This document shows positions 48,402 through 58,122 of a stretch of DNA of 61,205 nucleotides, piece after piece. The stretch's first letter is position 1. Each line of letters begins with the position of its first letter. The stretch comes from Bryobacter sp. CoA8 C33 (lineage in GTDB: Bacteria > Acidobacteriota > Terriglobia > Bryobacterales > Bryobacteraceae), in NCBI GenBank assembly GCA_019931185.1, contig JAINDK010000049.1, forward strand, positions 1-61,205, in the 5' to 3' direction. A model generated the notes under the pieces. That model was not told the origin of the DNA. It ran no database searches and saw nothing but the letters and a program-made list of their open reading frames with translations. A program made the translations under genes and the position numbers.

Positions 48402-50636
48402 TTACCGGCTGGGGCGGAGCACTAACACGTCCTCCGCCTCCACCCGGTCATAGGCCAAAGGCAGCGGCTGTCCGCTGTAGTACGCCTCCCACTGATCCCG
48501 ACTATGCCGCGAAAAAGCGTGTCCGCTCTGCCCGAGCATCAATGTGAAATAGCTCTTGTCCCAATCCGCCGTATCGGCGATAAAGCGGAACGCTGGTAAT
48601 ACCCTCCCTCCCACCTGCTTCACCGTCAATGCCGTCCCACTCATCGGCACCGGCCCCACCTGTACATACCCATCGATTAACGGCACCCTCAGCGTCCGCA
48701 ATTGTTCCGCGAACGGCATCCACGAAGGCGTCAAGAGTTTACCGATCGTGATCGCCTCGCTCAATACCAGATTCGTAACCACCGTCCGGCTCAATCTCCC
48801 ATAGTCCCAAAACTTGGGATTCTTCCCCTGCTGCCGCGCCCCCTGGTCGAGCGCCTTCAGCAGCGCCTCCACCAACATCTGGTCATAATCCGCGAACCAT
48901 GCCTTCGGCCGCTCCCGCAACAGCTTCGCCACGATCGTCGGCGCGAAGTGCGACTCAAATCCCACCGGCGCCGCCGTCGCGCTCCGCACCACCGCCCGCT
49001 TGATCTCCTCATAGGCCAGCGCCACAATCACCGGCGCCGCCCGCCCCACCTCCATCTGCCCGTCCCAGCCCTCCAAGAGCTCAATGGCCACCGCCATGTC
49101 TTCCCGCGCCTTCAGCCGCGTCTTCGCCGCCGCCGCCAATTGCCTGGCCAAGCCATGATGAAACTCCGAATACACGTCCTTCTGGATCACGCTCATCTCA
49201 CCGGCGGCCCATTTCTCCTTGCCCGCCAGCATCCGCGCGATCTGCTTCTGCCGGTAGGGCGGCGTAAAGATTCCCGCCACCGGGTACTTGTAGCCGGCCG
49301 GAAACGGATTCTGATTCGCGCTGATCAACACCCCGCTCTTCGGATTTAGCGCCGTCGGCAACTCCGCGAACGGAATAAAGCCCTGCCAATCGTTCTCCGG
49401 CTTCGAGCCGTCGAGTGGCAAACCCGATTCCGCCGTCTTCCGCAATGGCATCTGCCCCGCCGCCTGATACCCGATGTTGCCCGCCCGGTCCGCGTAAATG
49501 AAGTTGTGACAGGGCCCCGGGAAAGGGGCGAGCGCCTGCCGGAATTCCTCCCAAGTTCGCGCCAGGTTCAAACCCCGAAAGGCAAACGGAAACTTCCCTT
49601 CCCACGCCGACCAACGCAACGCCATCCGCATCCCGTTTCGCTCCACCAAAGGCCCATGCCGCGTCCAGGGCTGCGTCAGCTCGACCGTCCGCCCCCCTTT
49701 CACCCGGATCGTCTCTCTTTCGACTCCTAAAACCACCGGGTCGTTATAGTAAAGGTCCTGCACGTCAAAGTGCAGCGTCGTCATCGTCCAGGCAATCTCC
49801 CGGTTGTGTCCAATAATCACACCCGGCCCGCCCGGCAGCGACCCCCCGATCACATCCATCTCGCCCGCCTTCAGATGGTTCACATAAAACGTCGCCGGCC
49901 AACTCATCTGCAGATGCGGATCTCCCGCCAGCACCGGCTTGCCCGTCACCGTTCGCGCCCCGCTCACCGCCCACCCGTTCGATCCCATTTGGATCTCCGT
50001 GCCCGACCGCGTCGGGAACAGCATCTTCACCTTCTCGGCATTGCCCCCGCGGCTCAACATCAGCATCTGGTCGGCCTCCACCGTCCAGCTGTTGCTCAAG
50101 GTCCGGAACATATGCATCACCAGCAGCAGCGAATCCGCCATCCGCCACGGCGCCGGCGTATACCCCAGCGCCCGGATCTCAAGCGGCATCCGCTCCCGGT
50201 TGTCCCGCATCCAATCGTTCACCCCCCGCGCATACGCCGCCAGCCACTTCCGGTCTTCCCCCACCGCCCGGTCTGCCATCTGCTGCGCCACCCGCCGCAA
50301 GCGCATCTGCCGCGCCTGTACATCGCTCTCCACTGCCGCCTGGCCCACAATCTCCGCCATCTCCCCGGCCGCCAGCCGCCTCGTTGCCTCCATCTGCCAG
50401 AAGCGGTCCTGCGCATGCACGTAGCCCTGCGCATAGATCGCATCCTCCACCGTCGCCGCTTCAATATGCGGGATCCCCCGCTTGTCCCGCACCACCTTCG
50501 CCGGCCCGCTCAGAGCTAATTCCAGCCCCCCCCCCGTCTGCGGCATCGTCCGCCACACAAAGCCCACCCCCACCCCCAGCGCCCCCAGCAAGAGAACCGC
50601 CCCAATCGCATTGGTATATTTGAGTACGCGTCGCAC
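48402..50636 (-). CDS. Penicillin acylase-family Ntn hydrolase
   Basis: A 744-residue enzyme of the penicillin G acylase/AHL acylase/cephalosporin acylase family. A membrane anchor or signal (IGAVLLLGALGVGVGFVW) precedes the alpha chain. Self-cleavage should occur before S219 in EIQMGSNGWAVSG, which becomes the catalytic N-terminal Ser; GDPHLQMSWPATFYVNHL and IGHNREIAWTMT follow as in the family. It hydrolyses amides, such as acyl-homoserine lactones or beta-lactams. The start is GTG, with the divergent CorC-like gene starting 15 bases away. Confidence 0.9.
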   Translation of the reverse strand: MRRVLKYTNAIGAVLLLGALGVGVGFVWRTMPQTGGGLELALSGPAKVVRDKRGIPHIEAATVEDAIYAQGYVHAQDRFWQMEATRRLAAGEMAEIVGQAAVESDVQARQMRLRRVAQQMADRAVGEDRKWLAAYARGVNDWMRDNRERMPLEIRALGYTPAPWRMADSLLLVMHMFRTLSNSWTVEADQMLMLSRGGNAEKVKMLFPTRSGTEIQMGSNGWAVSGARTVTGKPVLAGDPHLQMSWPATFYVNHLKAGEMDVIGGSLPGGPGVIIGHNREIAWTMTTLHFDVQDLYYNDPVVLGVERETIRVKGGRTVELTQPWTRHGPLVERNGMRMALRWSAWEGKFPFAFRGLNLARTWEEFRQALAPFPGPCHNFIYADRAGNIGYQAAGQMPLRKTAESGLPLDGSKPENDWQGFIPFAELPTALNPKSGVLISANQNPFPAGYKYPVAGIFTPPYRQKQIARMLAGKEKWAAGEMSVIQKDVYSEFHHGLARQLAAAAKTRLKAREDMAVAIELLEGWDGQMEVGRAAPVIVALAYEEIKRAVVRSATAAPVGFESHFAPTIVAKLLRERPKAWFADYDQMLVEALLKALDQGARQQGKNPKFWDYGRLSRTVVTNLVLSEAITIGKLLTPSWMPFAEQLRTLRVPLIDGYVQVGPVPMSGTALTVKQVGGRVLPAFRFIADTADWDKSYFTLMLGQSGHAFSRHSRDQWEAYYSGQPLPLAYDRVEAEDVLVLRPSR

Positions 50637-50651
50637 CTTCTCTAAAGTCTA

Positions 50652-51992
50652 ATGGAAGCGAACTCCAATATCGGACTCAAGCTCCTGCTCCTGCTTGGTC
50701 TCACCGGCATCAACGCCTTCTTCGCCGCCTCGGAAATCGCCCTGCTCAGCGTCCGCCGCTCGAAGATCCTCCAGTTGGCCCAGGAGGGCAACCTCGGCGC
50801 CCAGGCGGCCCTCAAGCTCCTGGCCAGTACCGAACGCCTTCTCAGCGTCATTACCGTCGGCATCAGCATCACTTCCCTCGCCATGGGCGTCGCCGGCGAG
50901 CAAGCCATCAATCACTGGCTTCAATCCCAACTCGTCCCCCTCGCCCCGCCCACCTATGCCACCCTCGTTGAAATCCTCTGCCTCGTCCTCAGCTTCGTTT
51001 TCCTCACCCTCATCCTCGTCGTCATTGGCGAGGTCGTCCCCAAGAACATCGGCATCGTCGCCAGCGATCGCATCAGCATCATCTCGGCCCCGCCCCTGCT
51101 CATCCTCAGCCGTATCTTCGCTCCCCTGGTTTTCCTTGTCGAACGCCTGTCCAATGTCTTCTCCCGCACCCTCGGCCTGCCCCAGTCCGATGGCTTCGCC
51201 ATGCACTCGCTCGAGGAAATCCGCCACATCATCGAATCCTCACTCGAGCACTCCACCGTCACCCGCTTCGAGGCCCACGCCATCGACCGCCTCCTCGAAC
51301 TCCGCGAACTCGTCGCCCGCGAAGTCATGACCCCCCGCTCCAGCATGATCTCCCTCGGCGTCGACTCCACCCTCGACGACGTTCTCAAGATCATGAGCGA
51401 TCATCACTACTCCCGCGTCCCTGTCTTCAAAAACTCCCCCGACAACATCATCGGCATCGTCCACTTCCGTGACCTCCTCGTCGTTTGGCGCGACCGCCGC
51501 CTCGCCACCGAAAAACGCCGCCCCGTCCGTCCCTTCCGCCTCGAGCAGCATGCCCGCAAACTCCCCGTCATCCCCGAAACCAAGTCCCTCGGCGAGCTCA
51601 TCGATGAGTTCCGCGCCAACCGCGCCCACATGGCCCTCGTCGTCAACGAGTTCGGCGCCGTCAGCGGCGTCCTCACCCTCGAAGACGTCTTTGAACAGGT
51701 CTTCGGAGAAATCGAGGACGAACATGATCTCGTCGTCGCCGAACAGGCCCGCAACGCCACCACCCTCGAGCTTGAAGGCTCCACCCCCACCCGCGACCTC
51801 GAAACTCACTTCGGCATCGAGCTCCCCACCGACGCCGGCTATGAAACTCTCGCCGGATTCATCCTCTTCCGCCTCGGCTTCATCCCCAAGCCCGGCCAGT
51901 TCGTCGAGGAGTCCTCCCGCCGTTACACCGTCATCGAAATGGACCGCAACCGCATCAGCAAAGTCCGCATCGACCGCCTCAGTAAGGACTGA
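50652..51992 (+). CDS. CNNM/HlyC-CorC-type membrane protein
   Basis: A 446-residue protein. A DUF21 membrane domain (about 1-190, with NAFFAASEIALLSVRRSKI and GEVVPKNIGI) is followed by a CBS pair (about 220-345, AREVMTPRSSMISL and HMALVVNEFGAVSGVLTLEDV) and a C-terminal CorC_HlyC domain (about 365-446). Proteins of this type take part in magnesium or cobalt homeostasis. The end overlaps the convergent maturase gene by 14 bp. Confidence 0.92.
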   Translation: MEANSNIGLKLLLLLGLTGINAFFAASEIALLSVRRSKILQLAQEGNLGAQAALKLLASTERLLSVITVGISITSLAMGVAGEQAINHWLQSQLVPLAPPTYATLVEILCLVLSFVFLTLILVVIGEVVPKNIGIVASDRISIISAPPLLILSRIFAPLVFLVERLSNVFSRTLGLPQSDGFAMHSLEEIRHIIESSLEHSTVTRFEAHAIDRLLELRELVAREVMTPRSSMISLGVDSTLDDVLKIMSDHHYSRVPVFKNSPDNIIGIVHFRDLLVVWRDRRLATEKRRPVRPFRLEQHARKLPVIPETKSLGELIDEFRANRAHMALVVNEFGAVSGVLTLEDVFEQVFGEIEDEHDLVVAEQARNATTLELEGSTPTRDLETHFGIELPTDAGYETLAGFILFRLGFIPKPGQFVEESSRRYTVIEMDRNRISKVRIDRLSKD

Positions 51993-53208
51993 TCGCGTGC
52001 CGGCCCGGCATCACCACCCGCCGCCCCATCAACATCGATAAATCATCCTGCAGCGGCCCCACCGCCTTGGCAAAAATCATCTTATAGCTCTGGCAGAAGT
52101 AATCCAGATCCGAAAAATCCCCCTTCGGCCCGTGCCGGAACTTCGGACATCCCCCATGGCAAATCGACTGGTATTCGCATACCTGACACTCCGCGTGCGC
52201 CAGCGTCTTGTTCTCCGCGAAGCGATACCGCCGGTTCCGCCGCGCGATCTCCCCCCAAGAGTCCATATTCACGTTCCCCAGCTTCCAGCCCCCCTCGACA
52301 AAAAAATCGCAGGGAAAAACATCCCCGTTGTACTCGACCACAACATAGCTGTCGCACGTCTCATGCATCGTGCAACTCCCCGGCTTCTGCCCCGCCACTG
52401 CCTCCGCGATGTTGTCGAAAAACCGAATTCGCATCCGCCGCCGCTCCGGCCACCACTCCTCAAACGTCTCCACCAGAAACTTCCCATATTGCTCCGGCGT
52501 AATCGTGAACGGCAGCCGCTCTCCACCCTGCCCAAACTCCGCCAGCGGAATGTACTGTATGTTGTCCACACCCAGGCTCTTGTAATACCGGTACAACTCC
52601 CGCGGCTTGTCAATGTTGGCTGAACTCAGCACGCACAGCACATTGAAGTCAACGTTGTTCTTCTTCAGTGCCTCCATGCCCCGCATCACCCACTTATACG
52701 TCCCGTGCCCTTCCTTGTTGTAGCGGTACTTGTCGTTGATCTCCTCCGGCCCGTCGAGCGACAAGCCGATCAGAAATTTGTACTGCTGAAACAACTGGCA
52801 CCAGTTGTCATCAAGCAGCACCCCATTGGTCTGCAGCGCGTTCGATACACTTTGCCCATCGCGGCCCTTGTCCTGCTGCAACCGCACCAGCTTCTCGAAA
52901 AACGGCAGCCCCGCCAGCGTCGGCTCGCCCCCCTGAAACGCAAACGTCGCATTCGGATACGAATAGAACAGATAGCTGTCCACCAGCCGCTCCAGCGTCT
53001 CCTCGCTCATCCGCCGCTGCGGCAGCGCCGCATACGGGTCCAGATCCCGGTCCAGATAAAAACAATAGCTGCAATCCAGATTGCACAGCGCCGAGGCCGG
53101 CTTGATCAGAATCGACGTGATCCGCGGCGCCACCCCGCTCCGCTCGGAGTGCATCGGGATCCCCGGGCCCGACGCCTGGCCCAATATGTGAAACGGCTCG
53201 GAACTCAT
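51979..53208 (-). CDS. Anaerobic sulfatase-maturase-like radical SAM enzyme (SPASM)
   Basis: A 409-residue radical SAM protein. The cluster motif is C42-NLD-C46-SY-C49 within SALCNLDCSYCFYLDRD, and the C-terminal SPASM domain holds several cysteines (CTMHETCDSYVVVEYNGDVF; CQVCEYQSICHGGC). This is the anSME pattern, which turns a Cys or Ser in sulfatases into formylglycine. No sulfatase gene is in the window, so the target is elsewhere or is not a sulfatase. The start is joined by an ATGA overlap to the phytase gene. Confidence 0.9.
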   Translation of the reverse strand: MSSEPFHILGQASGPGIPMHSERSGVAPRITSILIKPASALCNLDCSYCFYLDRDLDPYAALPQRRMSEETLERLVDSYLFYSYPNATFAFQGGEPTLAGLPFFEKLVRLQQDKGRDGQSVSNALQTNGVLLDDNWCQLFQQYKFLIGLSLDGPEEINDKYRYNKEGHGTYKWVMRGMEALKKNNVDFNVLCVLSSANIDKPRELYRYYKSLGVDNIQYIPLAEFGQGGERLPFTITPEQYGKFLVETFEEWWPERRRMRIRFFDNIAEAVAGQKPGSCTMHETCDSYVVVEYNGDVFPCDFFVEGGWKLGNVNMDSWGEIARRNRRYRFAENKTLAHAECQVCEYQSICHGGCPKFRHGPKGDFSDLDYFCQSYKMIFAKAVGPLQDDLSMLMGRRVVMPGRHAISPY

Positions 53209-54239
53209 CGCTCTTCGGAGTCTATCAGCCTTCCCAGCCCCCGCTCGATCTCCCGCCAGTCCACCAATATGAAGTTGCGCCGGCTATCGTTCATCGCCAC
53301 GAACAACCCCTTCGGCAATCCCGCGCCCAGCCCGCGGCTGCTCGCTTCAATCCCGTCCGTCGCCGCCGCCCCCACGCGAAAACTCCCCAACTCCCGGCCA
53401 TGGTCATGCGCCCCGCCCGCTCCTCCCGCCCGCGCAAACACGTGGTACACGGAATTTCCCGCCCGCTGGTCCGTCGCAATCAAATACCCCTTTCCCCCGG
53501 GCTTCGCATAGATCGCCAGCCCTTCCCGGTCCCCGCCCCAGCCCTGCTGCCCAAACAAGGCCAGTTCCCGCTCCGCCCCCGGCGCCTCCGGGTCCGCGTG
53601 ATACTTGCGGATCCCCGCCCCTTCATCCGAGTAATACACATAGCCCAGTTCCTCATCCACCACCACCGCTTCGATCTCCTTGCCACCGCTGAACAATCCA
53701 AACTCTCTCACCTTCTCGGCCCACAACTCGCCCGTCTCCCCCCGCAGCCGGTACTGCCACAAATAACGTCCGCTCGGCCCCGCCTTCCGGCTCACAATCG
53801 CAAACATCGCCCCATCCCGCTTCCGCCGGTACAGCGCCACCCCCATCGGCTCGGCAAATACCGCCACCTCCCCCAGGCTCTTCAGCCCCACCCCCGCCAC
53901 CACCTCGAAGACCCGCAGCCGGTTCCGGTTCCGCTCCGTCACCACGGCAATATCCACGCTCCGCCTCCCCCACCGGAACCCATAGCCCACATCCACATTG
54001 TTCGGCCGGTCCACCCCCTCCACCCGCATCACCACGCTCCCGTCCAGCCGGTACACCGCCACCGCTCCCGCCGGCGCCGCCATCTTCACCGTCCCCACAA
54101 TCAGGCTCTCCTCCGGCTTGCGCCCGTTCACCCACACCGCCGGATCGTCCGTCTGCCACCGCTCGCTCACTGTCTCCCGCAGCGGCTTCACATCCACCTG
54201 GGCCAGCACCAGCCCGCCCCAAACCAGCAGTGGGATCAT
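53205..54239 (-). CDS. Beta-propeller phytase (3-phytase)
   Basis: A 344-residue exported enzyme. After a short signal (IPLLVWGGLVLAQ) the beta-propeller phytase motifs appear in order: TDDPAVWVN, NNVDVGYGFRWGRRSVDIAV, KEIEAVVVDEELGYVYYSDE, GGDREGLAIY and YLIATDQ. These acidic sites bind calcium and phytate. It releases phosphate from inositol hexakisphosphate. The ATG follows the ruvB stop with no gap (TAGATG), and its end overlaps the maturase start. Transcription from the ruvAB promoter is likely. Confidence 0.9.
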   Translation of the reverse strand: MIPLLVWGGLVLAQVDVKPLRETVSERWQTDDPAVWVNGRKPEESLIVGTVKMAAPAGAVAVYRLDGSVVMRVEGVDRPNNVDVGYGFRWGRRSVDIAVVTERNRNRLRVFEVVAGVGLKSLGEVAVFAEPMGVALYRRKRDGAMFAIVSRKAGPSGRYLWQYRLRGETGELWAEKVREFGLFSGGKEIEAVVVDEELGYVYYSDEGAGIRKYHADPEAPGAERELALFGQQGWGGDREGLAIYAKPGGKGYLIATDQRAGNSVYHVFARAGGAGGAHDHGRELGSFRVGAAATDGIEASSRGLGAGLPKGLFVAMNDSRRNFILVDWREIERGLGRLIDSEER

Positions 54240-55259
54240 CTAAAACAACACATTCTGCGCCCGCCGCGGCTCAATCTTGAAATACTCATAAGCCCGCGCC
54301 GTCGCCATCCGCCCCCGCGGCGTCCGGTCGATAAAGCCCTGCTGGATCAGATACGGCTCATACACATCCTCGATCGTCCCCGCCTCCTCGTCCGCCGCGC
54401 TCGACAGTGTGTTCAGCCCCACCGGGCCCCCGTCGAACTTCTCCAAAATGCACAGCATGATCCGCCGGTCCACCTCATCGAGCCCCAGCGGATCCACCTC
54501 GAGCAGATCCAGCGCATCCACCGCCACCTGCCTCGTCAGCATCCCGTTGGCCTTCACCTGCGCATAGTCGCGCACCCGCCGCAACAACCGGTTCGAGATC
54601 CGCGGCGTCCCCCGGCTCCGCCGCGCAATCTCCTCAGCCGCCGCCTCGTCGATCTTCAGCCCCAGGATCCGCGCCGACCTGCCCACAATCCCCGCCAGCT
54701 CCGCCGCACCATACACATCGAGCCGCAGCACCAATCCAAACCGCCCCCGCAGCGGCGCGCTGATGTTTCCCAGCCGCGTCGTCGCCCCCACTGCCGTAAA
54801 CCGCGGCACCGGCATCGAATGCGTCCGCGCCCCCGGCCCCGTCCCCACCAGAATGTCCACCCGGAAGTCCTCGAGCGCCGAATAGAGCATCTCCTCGACA
54901 TCCGGCGCCAGCCGGTGTATCTCATCAATAAAAAACACCTGCCGCGCCCGGATGTTGCTCAATAGCCCCGTCAGATCCAGTTTCTTCTGCAACACCGGCG
55001 CCGCCGTCTGCTCGAACGCCGTCCCCAGCTCATTGGCGATCAGTGTCGCCAGCGTCGTCTTGCCGAGCCCCGGCGGCCCATACAACAGCACATGGTCCAT
55101 CGCCTCCCCGCGCATCCGCGCCGCCTCGATCGCGATCGCCAGATTCTCCTTCAGCTTCGCCTGACCGGTAAAGTCGCTCAGGCTGCGCGGCCGCAGCGAA
55201 GCCTCAAACAGCTTCTCCTCATCCTGCGCCTGCGCCGCCACTATGCCCCGGTCCGTCAT
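54240..55259 (-). CDS. ruvB: Holliday junction branch-migration ATPase RuvB
   Basis: A 339-residue AAA+ motor. Walker A is GPPGLGKTTLATLIANELG (about residue 61), Walker B is FFIDEIHRL, sensor 1 lies in FTAVGATTRLGNIS, and the C-terminal winged helix is present (LSSAADEEAGTIEDVYEPYL). RuvB hexamers drive branch migration with RuvA during recombination repair. It lies 11 bp after ruvA and directly before the phytase gene. Confidence 0.97.
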   Translation of the reverse strand: MTDRGIVAAQAQDEEKLFEASLRPRSLSDFTGQAKLKENLAIAIEAARMRGEAMDHVLLYGPPGLGKTTLATLIANELGTAFEQTAAPVLQKKLDLTGLLSNIRARQVFFIDEIHRLAPDVEEMLYSALEDFRVDILVGTGPGARTHSMPVPRFTAVGATTRLGNISAPLRGRFGLVLRLDVYGAAELAGIVGRSARILGLKIDEAAAEEIARRSRGTPRISNRLLRRVRDYAQVKANGMLTRQVAVDALDLLEVDPLGLDEVDRRIMLCILEKFDGGPVGLNTLSSAADEEAGTIEDVYEPYLIQQGFIDRTPRGRMATARAYEYFKIEPRRAQNVLF

Positions 55260-55270
55260 GTGCTCCCAGA

Positions 55271-55882
55271 TTACCGTACCAGCTCAAGGCTCTTGCGGAA
55301 CAACAGCTCAAAGTCCGCCCCCTTCACCACCTCCTTGGCCTTCACCACCGCCTCCTCCGCCGCCGCCGCGGGTGAACCCAGGTTGATCAGCGCACTCAAA
55401 ACATCCCGCTCAAGCGGCGAAAAGTCCCGCCCCATGCCACCCACCGCCGCCACGCCCGCCTTGCCCCCGCCCGGCAGGTCCTCCACCTTGTCCCGCAATT
55501 CCATGATCAGCCGCTCCGCCGTCTTCTTGCCCAAACCTTTTACCTTCGTCAGCCCCGCCACATCCCCGGCCCGCACGCTGTCCACCAGATGCTCCACCGT
55601 CATCCCGCTCAACACCTTCACCGCCAGCGCCGGCCCCACCCCGTTTACCCCGATCAGCTTCTCAAACGCCTTTTTCTCCACCGCCGTCGCAAAACCGTAC
55701 AACGCAATCGAGTCCTCGCTCACCTTCGTGTAGATGCGCAACTCCACCGCCTCCCCCGGCTCCGGCAGCATCCCGTAAGTGCTCACCGGCACCGTCACGG
55801 CATAGCCCACATCCCCCGCCAGCAACACCAGCATCGTGCCGTCCATTTTTTCGAGCACGGTTCCCCTCAGGTAAGCAATCAT
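55271..55882 (-). CDS. ruvA: Holliday junction-binding protein RuvA
   Basis: A 203-residue protein of normal length. The OB-fold start MIAYLRGTVLEKMDGTMLVL, the helix-hairpin-helix pair (FEKLIGVNGVGPALAVKVLS; LTKVKGLGKKTAERLIMELR) and the C-terminal RuvB-contacting helix bundle are all seen. It binds four-way junctions and loads RuvB. It heads the operon ruvA-ruvB-phytase-maturase and is divergent from rsmE with only 16 bp between the starts. Confidence 0.96.
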   Translation of the reverse strand: MIAYLRGTVLEKMDGTMLVLLAGDVGYAVTVPVSTYGMLPEPGEAVELRIYTKVSEDSIALYGFATAVEKKAFEKLIGVNGVGPALAVKVLSGMTVEHLVDSVRAGDVAGLTKVKGLGKKTAERLIMELRDKVEDLPGGGKAGVAAVGGMGRDFSPLERDVLSALINLGSPAAAAEEAVVKAKEVVKGADFELLFRKSLELVR

Positions 55883-55898
55883 AAAGACACCATAGCTT

Positions 55899-56597
55899 AT
55901 GGCAAGGCGTCTGTTTTTTGTTTCTGGCGTTCACAGCGGTCACGCCAGCCTCCGCGGCGAGCAAGCCCGTCATCTCTCGAAGGTCCTCCGCGTCGAAGTC
56001 GGCCAGCAATACGAGATCTCCGACAACTCGCAAAAGTACCTCGCCCGCGTCAGCGAAGCCCACAAGGACGCCGTCTCCTTCGAGATCCTCGAAAAACTCC
56101 CCACCACCCCCGAGCTGCCGCCCATCCACCTCTACGCCGCCCTCTACAAGTTCGAGAACTTCGAGTGGGGCATCGAAAAAGCAACCGAGCTCGGCGTCGA
56201 TCACATCATCCCCGTCCAGACGGCTCGCTCGGAAAACGGCCTCGACAAAGCGGTCCCCAAGCGCCTCGAGCGCTGGCGCCGCATCGCGCTGGAAGCCAGC
56301 CAGCAGTCCCGCCGCACCTTCCTACCCGAAATTCACCCCCTCCTCAGCCTCCGCGACGCCCTCGCCTCCGCCCCCGGTCTGCGCCTCTTCCTCGACGAAC
56401 GCCGCGACGCCCCCCACCTCTCCACCCTTACCCTCCCCACCACCCCCGTCAGCCTCCTCATCGGCCCCGAAGGCGGCTTCACCGACGAAGAACGCTCCCT
56501 CGCCCTCGCCGCCAATTGGGCTCCCCTCAGCCTCGGCCCCCGCATCCTCCGCGCCGAAACCGCCGCCCTCGCCGCCCTCGCCCTCCTCCGCCGCTAG
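55899..56597 (+). CDS. rsmE: RsmE 16S rRNA uracil-1498 N3-methyltransferase
   Basis: A 232-residue SPOUT methyltransferase. The N-terminal RNA-binding part (ASLRGEQARHLSKVLRVEVG) and the knotted SAM site (FENFEWGIEKATELGVDHIIP; LLIGPEGGFTDEE; ILRAETAALAALALL) match RsmE. It methylates U1498 of 16S rRNA. The stop overlaps that of the convergent gene at a CTAG palindrome (56594-56597). Confidence 0.95.
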   Translation: MARRLFFVSGVHSGHASLRGEQARHLSKVLRVEVGQQYEISDNSQKYLARVSEAHKDAVSFEILEKLPTTPELPPIHLYAALYKFENFEWGIEKATELGVDHIIPVQTARSENGLDKAVPKRLERWRRIALEASQQSRRTFLPEIHPLLSLRDALASAPGLRLFLDERRDAPHLSTLTLPTTPVSLLIGPEGGFTDEERSLALAANWAPLSLGPRILRAETAALAALALLRR

Positions 56598-56974
56598 CGC
56601 TCACACGGCTCCCGGTTATTCAGCACCGGATAAAACACCCGCCGCTCGTCCCCCTCCTTCCGGCAACTCAGCTTCCTCCGGTTCACGAAGATCTGCTGCG
56701 CCTCCGGCCCCCACACCACCATATTGTCCGCCTCGTTCGGCTCCATCACGATCCGCAAAAACCCTTCCTCCTGATAGTCCGCTACCACCCGCGCCTGCCC
56801 GCTCAGCCGCGCCAGCCGCAGCCCCCCCTCCTCCACCAACGCCAGCCCCCGCGCTGCCCACCGCAGCACCCCTCGTTCCCCCCGCGCCACCACCACTCCC
56901 GCCGGCCCCTGCTCCGGCAGCACCTCCTCCACCGGCGCCAAAACGAAGTACAGCGCCGCCAGGATCCCCCTCAC
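56594..56974 (-). CDS. Small exported protein of unknown function
   Basis: A 126-residue protein not recognised. The first 15 residues (RGILAALYFVLAP) could be a signal peptide. The rest is strand-rich with no known motif and ends KLSCRKEGDERRVFYPVLN. The start is GTG, sharing one base with the stop of the upstream propeller gene (TAGTG), so it is probably translated with it and exported to the same place. Confidence 0.6.
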   Translation of the reverse strand: MRGILAALYFVLAPVEEVLPEQGPAGVVVARGERGVLRWAARGLALVEEGGLRLARLSGQARVVADYQEEGFLRIVMEPNEADNMVVWGPEAQQIFVNRRKLSCRKEGDERRVFYPVLNNREPCER

Positions 56975-58098
56975 TACGCAAAGCTCCGCACCACCGCCGC
57001 CACCGGCGCCGACCCCACCGGAATCATCGTAAACAACGGCGCCGTCTTCTGCCGCTTCGACACAATGTTCGCTAGCCGGATGATCGCGATATCCCCCGAC
57101 TTCCGGTTCAACACCAGCGCCATCGACTGGTCCGGCGTCACCACCACCGCCCGTGGTTCCGCATCAGCCCCCACCGCCACCACCGCCGCCAGCTTCTGCG
57201 TCCGCACATCCAATACCGACACCGTCCCGGTCGACGGGCTCGTCACAAACAGAAACTGCGGCGCCACCGAGACCGCCATCGGCCCCGGCGCCTTGCCGCT
57301 TAACAACGTCGTCGCCACCTGCGACTGATACGGATACACCACCACCACCCCGTCCACTCCCTCCCCCGTAATAAACAATTGCCCCCCGTCCGCGTTGAAA
57401 CACAGGTTCTCCGGCCGGATCGGCAGCGGCAAGGTCACCATCACCTTCCCGCTCGCCGTATCCACCAGCGTCAACTGCCGCGCCCCCTCCTGCACCGCGA
57501 TCACCATGCTCCCGTTTCTCAAATAGCGCAATGCCCCCGCCTCCGCCTCCAACTCCGTCCAGGCCAACTCCTTCTCCCCCGGCCCCCGCAAAATCCCCAC
57601 TCGAGCCTCCCCGTCGAGCGACACCGCCACATCCGCCGTCCCCGGCGAGACCGCAATACCCCTTCCCTTCCCCGGCAATGCCCACTTCCTGCTCACTCGC
57701 ATCGTCGCCCGCGACACCGCCACCAGCGCCTTGCCATCCCGCGTCAATCCCCAGATCGTCGCCGCGTCATGACTCAACCACACCGCCCCCGGATCGAGCG
57801 GCGTCTCGAGCGCCCGCCCCATCGTGGCCTCGCTCACCTTCACCTCTTCCACCGCCCCCGTCTCCGTCACGCTCAACAACACGTCTTCCCCCGGCACGTC
57901 GATCAGATGCACCGGCCTCCCCCGCGGCTTGATCCGCTTCGGCTCGAGCGAAAACGCCGCCAGGTTCACCACCGCAATGTCCCCGCTATCCCGCGTCGCC
58001 ACAAACGCATACCCCACAAACACACTCTTGCCGCGGGATCCACACCCCACCATTCCCAGCGGCAACCCGCTGCCCAATAAAGCTCGACGTGAAATCAC
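56974..58098 (-). CDS. Tat-exported beta-propeller lipoprotein (YVTN-like)
   Basis: A 374-residue protein starting at GTG 58098. The first residues ISRRALLGSGLPLGMVGCGSRG combine a twin-arginine signal with a lipobox (GMVGC), so it is probably a membrane-anchored lipoprotein. The body consists of repeated propeller blades of the YVTN kind, such as GDIAVVNLAAF, SGTADVAVSLDGE-type and TGTVSVLDVRTQKLAAVVAVG. Function is probably binding. The frame stays open far upstream, but that part has no homology-like pattern and crosses the divergent gene's start. Confidence 0.78.
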   Translation of the reverse strand: MISRRALLGSGLPLGMVGCGSRGKSVFVGYAFVATRDSGDIAVVNLAAFSLEPKRIKPRGRPVHLIDVPGEDVLLSVTETGAVEEVKVSEATMGRALETPLDPGAVWLSHDAATIWGLTRDGKALVAVSRATMRVSRKWALPGKGRGIAVSPGTADVAVSLDGEARVGILRGPGEKELAWTELEAEAGALRYLRNGSMVIAVQEGARQLTLVDTASGKVMVTLPLPIRPENLCFNADGGQLFITGEGVDGVVVVYPYQSQVATTLLSGKAPGPMAVSVAPQFLFVTSPSTGTVSVLDVRTQKLAAVVAVGADAEPRAVVVTPDQSMALVLNRKSGDIAIIRLANIVSKRQKTAPLFTMIPVGSAPVAAVVRSFA

Positions 58099-58122
58099 TC
58101 TCGCTATTATGAACCGTAGAGC

